Source: Azohydromonas australica DSM 1124 (GTDB taxonomy: Bacteria > Pseudomonadota > Gammaproteobacteria > Burkholderiales > Burkholderiaceae_C). Taken from it: a stretch of 64,000 nt of DNA. The DNA is taken from the NCBI RefSeq assembly GCF_000430725.1, contig NZ_AUMO01000017.1, positions 274,700 through 338,699 on the forward strand, given 5' to 3'. Positions 59,601 through 64,000 of the stretch are shown here, in pieces. Position 1 is the first letter of the stretch. Each line of letters starts with the position of its first letter. The notes beneath the pieces are model-generated. The model was given only the letters and a program-made list of their open reading frames with translations. It searched no databases and had not been told where the DNA came from. The translations under genes and the position numbers were made by a program.

Positions 59601-60452
59601 GTCGGGCGTGACCGCCACGGTCTTGGCGCCCTTGTAGCGGACCTCGGTGAAGAAGTGCGCGTCGGGGGTGCGCGTCTGGGGCACGTTGGAGCCCCAGGCG
59701 ATGATGAAGTTGGAGTTGTACCAATCGGCCGACTCGGGCACGTCGGTCTGCTCGCCCCAGGTCTGCGGACTGGAGGGCGGCAGGTCGCAGTACCAGTCGT
59801 AGAAGCTCATGCACACGCCGCCGATGAGCGACAGGTAGCGCGAGCCCGCGGCGTAGCTGACCATCGACATCGCCGGGATGGGCGAGAAGCCGATGATGCG
59901 GTCCGGCCCGTGCTTCTTGGCGGTGTAGACGTTGGCCGCGGCGATGATCTCGTTCACCTCGTCCCAGGTGCTGCGCACCATACCGCCCAGGCCGCGCTGC
60001 TGCTGCCATTCGCGCCGCGCGTCGGCGTTCTCGACGATGTTGGCCCAGGCGTCCACCGGGCTCTTGGCCACCGCGCGCGCCGCGCGCCAGTGCTTGAGCA
60101 GCCGGCCGCGCACCATGGGGTACTTCACGCGGTTGGCGGAGTACAGGTACCAGCTGTAGGAGGCGCCGCGGGCGCAGCCGCGGGGCTCGTGGTTGGGCAG
60201 GTCCGGGCGGGTGCGGGGGTAGTCGGTCTGCTGCGTCTCCCAGGTGACGATGCCGCCCTTGACGTAGATCTTCCACGAGCAGGAGCCCGTGCAGTTGGTG
60301 CCGTGGGTGGAGCGCACGATCTTGTCGTGCTGCCAGCGGGCGCGGTAGGCGTCCTCCCACGTGCGGTCTTCGCCCGTGGTGACGCCGTGGCCGGCGGAGA
60401 AGCTCTCCTTGGGCTGCGAGAAGTGGGTGAGTCGGTCGAGGAAGTGGCTCAT
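56670..60452 (-). CDS. narG: Respiratory nitrate reductase alpha subunit (Mo-bisMGD)
   Basis: A 1260-residue catalytic subunit that reduces nitrate to nitrite on the cytoplasmic side. The FS0 4Fe-4S ligands His50, Cys54 and Cys58 are in STHGTNCTGSCSW, with a further Cys in RGCARGASYSW. The molybdenum-coordinating Asp is in the CDLPPSSPQTWGEQTDVPES region. Length equals that of known NarG. The N-terminus MSHFLDRLTHFSQPKESFSAGHG is the usual remnant leader that is not exported. narK2 stops 41 nt upstream; narH follows by 30 nt. Confidence 0.98.
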   Translation of the reverse strand: MSHFLDRLTHFSQPKESFSAGHGVTTGEDRTWEDAYRARWQHDKIVRSTHGTNCTGSCSWKIYVKGGIVTWETQQTDYPRTRPDLPNHEPRGCARGASYSWYLYSANRVKYPMVRGRLLKHWRAARAVAKSPVDAWANIVENADARREWQQQRGLGGMVRSTWDEVNEIIAAANVYTAKKHGPDRIIGFSPIPAMSMVSYAAGSRYLSLIGGVCMSFYDWYCDLPPSSPQTWGEQTDVPESADWYNSNFIIAWGSNVPQTRTPDAHFFTEVRYKGAKTVAVTPDYSEVAKLCDLWMHPKQGTDAALAMAMGHVILKEFFFDKRSSYFDDYARRYTDLPLLVQLEEQTLADGSKALVPAHYLRASDFNGNLGQAENPEWKTVAIDEGGKVVLPNGSIGFRWSKVQGQWNLEAKEARHGQAVKLKLSALEGEKVDGLEAETAMVAFPYFGGIETPHFNANQQSGDVIRRAVPVQRIRLGKEGEQRSTLVATVFDLLVANYGVARGLPGENAAKDYDDDHPYTPAWQERITGVPREQAITVARQFADTADKTRGKSMIIIGAAMNHWYHADMNYRGVINMLMLCGCIGQSGGGWAHYVGQEKLRPQIGWTALAFALDWLRPPRQMNSTSFFYAHTDQWRYERLGVDEILSPLADKARFGGSMIDYNVRAERMGWLPSAPQLRSNPLTLAAQAAAKGQDAKDFVVQGLKDGSLQMSCEDPDHPDNWPRNMFVWRSNILGSSGKGHEYFLKHLLGTTHGVQGKDLGVDEAKPTEVKWHAKAPEGKLDLVVTLDFRMSTTCLYSDIVLPTATWYEKNDLNTSDMHPFIHPLSAAVDPAWQAKSDWEIYKGFAKKFSEVCVGHLGVEKEVVLTPLMHDTAAEMAQPFGVKDWKKGECELIPGKTAPSIAVVERDYPNTFKRFTALGPLMEKVGNGGKGIGWDTKDEVQALRELNGVVQDSGVSKGMAKIESDIDAAEVVLMLAPETNGHVAVKAWDALSKQTGLEHAHLALHREDEKIRYRDVQAQPRKIISSPTWSGLESEKVSYNAGYTNVHELIPWRTLTGRQQFYQDHDWMRAFGEGFVAYRPPVDLKAVSPVMERMPNGHKEIALNFITPHQKWGIHSTYSDNLMMLTLNRGGPVIWLSEVDAKKAGIVDNDWVELFNANGAIAARAVVSQRVNEGMVLMYHAQEKIINTPGAEITGTRGGIHNSVTRIVTKPTHMIGGYAQYSYGFNYYGTIGTNRDEFVVVRKMAKVDWLDDEPVAAAHA

Positions 60453-60493
60453 GCTCGTTGCTCGTGGAGTTCGTTACTGCGGGTCGGCCGTGC

Positions 60494-61879
60494 TCAGCAG
60501 GGCATGGGCGCGTTGCGGCGGCTGTAGAACCACCAGGTGACGGCCACGCAGGTGACGTAGAAGGCGATGAAGGCGTAGAGGGCGGCGTCCACCGAGCCGG
60601 TCAGGGCGATGGAGCTGCCGTAGCTCTTGGGGATGAAGAAGCCGCCGTAGGCGCCGATGGCCGAGGAAAAGCCCAGCACCGCGGCGGCCTCCTTGTTGGC
60701 GTCGCGCACGGCCTGCTCCTGGGCGGCGGGGTTCTGTGCCGCGGCACGCTGGCGCTCGGTCAGGAAGATCACGGGGATCATGCGGAAGGTCGAGCCGTTA
60801 CCGATGCCCGAGGCCGCGAACAGCACCAGGAAGGAGAGCAGGAAGCCGGCGAAGCTGCCGCCCTGCCCGCCGTGCGGCAGGAACTTGATGACGGCCAGCA
60901 CGCCGGCGCCCATCAGGAGGAAGGTCCAGAAGGTGACGCGGGCGCCGCCGAGCTTGTCGGCCAGCCAGCCACCCACCGGGCGCACCAGGGCGCCGAACAG
61001 CGGGCCCAGCCAGGCGTACTGCAGCGCGTTGACGCCGGGGAACTGGCTCTTGATCAGCAGCGGAAAGCCCGCCGAGTAGCCGATGAAGCTGCCGAAGGTG
61101 CCGATGTAGAGCCAGCACATCAGCCAGTTGTGCTTGCGCTTGAAGATGACGGCCTGGTCGGCAAAGGACGCCTTGGCCTCGCTCAGGTCGTTCATGCCGA
61201 ACCACGCGGCCAGGGACGAGGCGATGATGAACGGTACCCAGATGAAGCCCGCGTTCTGCAGCCACATCGGCACCTGCTGGCCGGCCTTTTCCACCAGCTG
61301 CGCCTCGCCGCCCACGCTGCCGAACACGCCGGCGGTGATGACCATGGGCACCACCAGCTGCACCAGCGACACGCCCAGGTTGCCCAGGCCGGCGTTCAGG
61401 CCCAGCGCGGTGCCCTTCTTCGCCTTGGGGAAGAAGAAGCTGATGTTGGCCATGGACGAGGCGAAGTTGCCGCCGCCGAAGCCGCACAGGATGGCCAGCA
61501 GCGCGAACACCTCGTAGGGCGTCTCGGGGTTCTGCACCGCGAAGCCGATGCCCGTGGCCGGCAGCAGCAGGCTGGCGGTGGAGATCGCCGTCCAGCGCCG
61601 GCCGCCCACGATGGGCACCATGAAGGAATAGAAGATGCGCAGCGTGGCGCCGCACAGCGCCGGCAGCGAGGCCAGCCAGAACAGCTGATTCGTGGAGAAC
61701 TTGAAGCCCACCGTGGGCAGGTTCACCACCACCACCGACCACACCATCCAGACCGCGAAGGCCAGCGTGAGGGCGGGGATGGAGATCCAGAGGTTGCGCT
61801 GCGCAACCGACTGGCCGCGGCGCTGCCAGAACGCCGGGTCTTCCGGTGCCCACTGGCCGATGACGTACGAGGAAGCCAT
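60494..61879 (-). CDS. narK2: NarK2-type nitrate/nitrite antiporter
   Basis: A 461-residue major facilitator of the nitrate/nitrite porter family with twelve helices. The signature GFGGGNFASSMANISFFFPKAKKGTALGLNAGLGNLGVSLVQ and a second Arg-containing helix (GPLFGALVRPVGGWLADKLGG) are present. As the second of two tandem transporters before narG, it is the likely NarK2-type exchanger that exports nitrite in return for nitrate. AGGAACC precedes the start. A strong hairpin separates it from narK1. Confidence 0.93.
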   Translation of the reverse strand: MASSYVIGQWAPEDPAFWQRRGQSVAQRNLWISIPALTLAFAVWMVWSVVVVNLPTVGFKFSTNQLFWLASLPALCGATLRIFYSFMVPIVGGRRWTAISTASLLLPATGIGFAVQNPETPYEVFALLAILCGFGGGNFASSMANISFFFPKAKKGTALGLNAGLGNLGVSLVQLVVPMVITAGVFGSVGGEAQLVEKAGQQVPMWLQNAGFIWVPFIIASSLAAWFGMNDLSEAKASFADQAVIFKRKHNWLMCWLYIGTFGSFIGYSAGFPLLIKSQFPGVNALQYAWLGPLFGALVRPVGGWLADKLGGARVTFWTFLLMGAGVLAVIKFLPHGGQGGSFAGFLLSFLVLFAASGIGNGSTFRMIPVIFLTERQRAAAQNPAAQEQAVRDANKEAAAVLGFSSAIGAYGGFFIPKSYGSSIALTGSVDAALYAFIAFYVTCVAVTWWFYSRRNAPMPC

Positions 61880-61925
61880 GGAACGGTTCCTTTCGTGTGG
61901 AACGAGAAGAGGAGGAGAAGAAAAG

Positions 61926-61975
61926 AGCGCCGCGCGTGAAGGGTGGATGCCGAAGGAGCGGCAGCGCGCGGCGCT
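61926..61975 (-). terminator. Intercistronic hairpin between narK1 and narK2 (attenuator-like)
   Basis: An 11-bp perfect stem, AGCGCCGCGCG / CGCGCGGCGCT, with a 28-nt loop. Read leftward, the direction of the operon, it is followed by the T/C-rich tract CTTTTCTTCTCC. It could be a partial terminator or an mRNA-processing barrier that sets narK1 expression above narK2-narGHJI. Confidence 0.5.
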
Positions 61976-61988
61976 TGGAGACTCGGTG

Positions 61989-63275
61989 TCAGGCGGCCTC
62001 AGGGCCCAGGACGGGGCGTTGGCGCACCTCGGTGAAGTACATCCAGATCAGCGAAACCCAGACCACGCCGTAGAGCAGCATGAAAGCGCTGGAGCGCACG
62101 CCGGTGAGGTCCATGAGCGCGCCGAACAGGATCGGCAGCAGGAAGCCGCCCAGGCCGCCTGCCAGGCCCACGATGCCGCTGATGGCGCCGATGTTCCTGG
62201 GGTAGTCGTTGGCGATGTACTTGAAGACGCTGGCCTTGCCGAAGGCCCAGGCCACGCCCAGCACGGCCATCAGCGCGGTGAAGGTGTAGACGTTGAGGCC
62301 GACGTGGAAGGTGCTGGGGCCGTTGACGGTCTGAATGGTGAAGTCGGTCTGCGGGTAGGACAGCAGGAACAGGCAGATCCAGCTCACCCACATCACCCAC
62401 CAGGTGACGCTGTGGGCGCCGTACTTGTCGGAGAGCCAGCCGCCGATGGCGCGCAGCACGCCGCCGGGCAGCGAGAAGCAGGCCGCCAGCAGCGCCGCAA
62501 CGCGGATGTCGAGCCCGTACTCGCCGACGTAGTACTGGACCATCCACAGCGACAGGCCCACGTAGCCGCCGAAGACGATGCTGTAGTACTGGCAGTACTT
62601 GAGCACCTTCGGGTCCTTGAGCGCCTTGAGCTGGTCCGTGAACTTGACGTTGCTGGACACCAGGTGCGCCGGGTCGGAGTGGCTGAAGAGCCAGAACAGG
62701 ATGACGGTGCCGAGCATCACGGCGGCGTAGACCTGCGGGACCATGGTCCAGCCGGCGGCGACGACGATGGCCGGGGCGACGAACTTGTTGACGGCCGCGC
62801 CCGAGTTGCCGGCGCCGTAGACGCCCATGGCGAAGCCCTGGCGGTTCTTGGGGAACCAGCGCGCGACGTAGGGCGTGCCGACCGAGAAGGAGCCGCCGGC
62901 CAGGCCCACGAACAGCCCGATGGCGATGAAGTGCCAGAACTGGGTGGCGTAAGCCATGAGGAAGATGGCCGGCACGGTGCAGGCCATCAGGATCGTCATG
63001 ACGATGCGGCCGCCGAAGCGGTCGGTCCAGATGCCCAGGGGCACGCGCACCAGCGAGCCGGTGAGCACGGGCGTGGCGGTGAGCAGCCCGAACTCGGTGG
63101 CACTGAGGCCCAGCGTCTTCTTCAGCGGGATGCCGATGACGCCGAACATCATCCAGACCATGAAGCACACGGTGAACGCCAGCGTGCTGACCACCAGCAC
63201 CGACAACGCCTGCCGGCTGCGGGTCGCGGCGACACGCTGCGGCGCCGCGACGGTGGCTGAGACTGGGACGGCCAT
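61989..63275 (-). CDS. narK1: NarK1-type nitrate/proton symporter
   Basis: A 428-residue MFS nitrate transporter with twelve helices, a signature in FVGLAGGSFSVGTPYVARWFPKNRQGFAMGVYGAGNSGAAV and the other half-motif GIVGLAGGLGGFLLP. The shorter loop pattern and its first place in the tandem pair fit NarK1, which imports nitrate with protons to start respiration. GGGGAG precedes the ATG. It is the first gene of narK1-narK2-narGHJI-ppiC. Confidence 0.93.
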   Translation of the reverse strand: MAVPVSATVAAPQRVAATRSRQALSVLVVSTLAFTVCFMVWMMFGVIGIPLKKTLGLSATEFGLLTATPVLTGSLVRVPLGIWTDRFGGRIVMTILMACTVPAIFLMAYATQFWHFIAIGLFVGLAGGSFSVGTPYVARWFPKNRQGFAMGVYGAGNSGAAVNKFVAPAIVVAAGWTMVPQVYAAVMLGTVILFWLFSHSDPAHLVSSNVKFTDQLKALKDPKVLKYCQYYSIVFGGYVGLSLWMVQYYVGEYGLDIRVAALLAACFSLPGGVLRAIGGWLSDKYGAHSVTWWVMWVSWICLFLLSYPQTDFTIQTVNGPSTFHVGLNVYTFTALMAVLGVAWAFGKASVFKYIANDYPRNIGAISGIVGLAGGLGGFLLPILFGALMDLTGVRSSAFMLLYGVVWVSLIWMYFTEVRQRPVLGPEAA

Positions 63276-63317
63276 CTGGAACTCCCCTCGTGGTTCTCTA
63301 TGGCCGGGACTTTCGGG

Positions 63318-63360
63318 TTTTTACGGGGGCGGGACTATTCGTCTGTTGGGTGCGTATCAG
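63318..63360 (-). promoter_or_regulatory. Candidate FNR-type promoter of the nar operon
   Basis: Read leftward, CTGAT-ACGC-ACCCA (63347-63360) has one good FNR half-site and one poor one. It is followed at class II promoter spacing by TAAAAA (63318-63323) as a possible -10. This predicts a transcript start near 63312, about 37 nt before narK1. Nar operons are normally FNR- and NarL-controlled. Confidence 0.28.
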
Positions 63361-63381
63361 AAGGAGGAAGGAGGATGGAGC

Positions 63382-63480
63382 ATGAAAGACCATCGTCCAG
63401 AAGAACTATGTGAGCGGGCGAAGGCACTCAAGACACCAGAAACCATCCGCAAAGCAAGTACGAGGCTCATATCAGAATGA
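63382..63480 (+). CDS. Tiny hypothetical ORF (32 residues)
   Basis: MKDHRPEELCERAKALKTPE and on to the end, 32 residues, charged and probably helical, behind a GGAGGATGGAGC ribosome binding region. Its stop overlaps the next ORF by ATGA. No family is recognised. Diverges from narK1. Confidence 0.35.
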   Translation: MKDHRPEELCERAKALKTPETIRKASTRLISE

Positions 63481-63686
63481 TGAAACTCCTGCCCGCCTTT
63501 CTCAATCTCATCGTCCTGGCCATAATTCTGGTGTACTTGACATTTGAATTGACCTACGCTCCGCCGAAGTATTTTTCACCAATCACCATAAAGGCTTTAG
63601 CCGTACTTGCCATTCCTTTTGCACTGACACTCATCGGCCTATGCAAGAGGGGATCTCGCACTTTACGCATCATAGGGAGCCACTGA
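63477..63686 (+). CDS. Small hypothetical membrane protein (69 residues)
   Basis: Two hydrophobic helices (FLNLIVLAIILVYLTFEL and ALAVLAIPFALTLIGLC) with a short basic tail. It is AT-richer than everything around it, overlaps the preceding ORF by ATGA and lies beside an IS5-type transposase, so it may have arrived by transfer. No family is recognised. Confidence 0.5.
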   Translation: MMKLLPAFLNLIVLAIILVYLTFELTYAPPKYFSPITIKALAVLAIPFALTLIGLCKRGSRTLRIIGSH

Positions 63687-63820
63687 ACAATTGCCGCTTC
63701 GCGTACGACCGACAGAACTTACGGTCCAACTTTTCACAATATGGCTCAGCTCAGTCTGTTTTTGCTGCTTGACGTCCCTTTTAGGCTGGTTTCTGACCCT
63801 TTTCCGGGTCCTGAATCATT

Positions 63821-64000
63821 TCAGGACGCATCTTGGGCTTGCGGCTTGAGAAGTTTGCTCTTGGCGATCACCAAATTGGCCAGACCGAACAGGCTGTATA
63901 GCTGCGCCGTGTTCTTGGCCAGTCCCTTGTAGCGTGCTTTCTTGTGATGGAACAAATTCTTCACCACGTGGAACGGATGTTCGACCCGCGCTCGAATTTG
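63821..64000 (-). mobile_element. IS5-family transposase, C-terminal end only
   Basis: The last 59 codons of a leftward transposase that runs off the window. [46 protein letters not shown] is the typical C-terminal DDE-type end of IS5-group enzymes (RVEHPF, YRGLxKN, LANL). The other end and terminal repeats are outside the window; the right inverted repeat was not identified in 63690-63820. Completeness cannot be judged. Confidence 0.85.

Noticed and set aside
55248..60527. A 1759-codon open frame on the + strand opposite narGH
   Set aside because: It is the antisense shadow of narG and narH in very GC-rich DNA: composition is dominated by His, Arg, Val, Gly and Leu with no domain, while the leftward strand encodes unmistakable nitrate reductase subunits.
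63741..63932. A 63-codon + strand ORF at the right end
   Set aside because: It overlaps the IS5-type transposase on the other strand, and its sequence shows no family features.

Overview
The window is about 70% GC, with dense genes, frequent ATGA stop/start overlaps and GTG starts. Several traits point to a facultatively anaerobic, motile betaproteobacterium of the order Burkholderiales, probably near Comamonadaceae: two Bug/TctC solute-binding proteins, a tandem double-length UvrA, System II cytochrome c maturation (ResB/CcsB), a PEP-CTERM protein, and NsrR/NnrS nitric oxide genes. This placement is inferred from gene content only.

Layout. 1-3.6 kb: end of resB, then ccsB, then the periplasmic methionine sulfoxide reductase pair msrPQ. 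3.6-9.3 kb: a 1889-residue UvrA made of two complete UvrA units. 9.5-13 kb: a stand-alone receiver protein, a Bug protein, malonyl-CoA synthetase and a small CWC protein. 13-15.7 kb: two tandem paralogues of unknown function and a BON lipoprotein. 15.8-19.3 kb: a sugar-acid locus (glucarate dehydratase-like enzyme, Bug protein, LacI regulator) with visible LacI-type operators. 19.4-24 kb: small housekeeping and hydrolytic genes (YigZ, an MBL-fold enzyme, a Tat-exported carbonic anhydrase, an alpha/beta hydrolase). 24-27 kb: B12-dependent ribonucleotide reductase. 27.2-29.7 kb: ubiU-ubiV-ubiT for oxygen-independent ubiquinone synthesis. 29.9-33.4 kb: UDP-galactopyranose mutase overlapping a glycosidase-RmlD fusion. 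33.7-37.6 kb: two chemoreceptors with nearly identical signalling domains. 37.9-43 kb: ccoG and a nitric-oxide-response operon ending in nsrR, each preceded by a good NsrR-type operator. 43-51.9 kb: rdgC, an erythromycin-esterase-like enzyme, a DksA-like protein, a KefB-type exchanger, a PEP-CTERM protein behind a sigma-54 promoter, DUF883, nitronate monooxygenase-like, cupin and universal stress genes. 51.9-63.3 kb: a leftward nitrate respiration block, narK1-narK2-narGHJI-ppiC, followed by a carbonic anhydrase. 63.4-64 kb: an AT-richer patch with two tiny ORFs and the end of an IS5-type transposase that leaves the window.

Together, the nar operon, nitrate/nitrite transporters, NsrR/NnrS group, ubiUVT and class II ribonucleotide reductase describe a cell that respires nitrate without oxygen, makes quinone and deoxynucleotides anaerobically, and defends itself against nitric oxide. 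No tRNA, rRNA or CRISPR array was seen. The least described items are the NsrR-controlled operon with an uncharacterised 12-TM-like protein, the link from NsrR to ccoG, the glycosidase-RmlD fusion next to glf, and the tandem paralogue pair at 13-15 kb.
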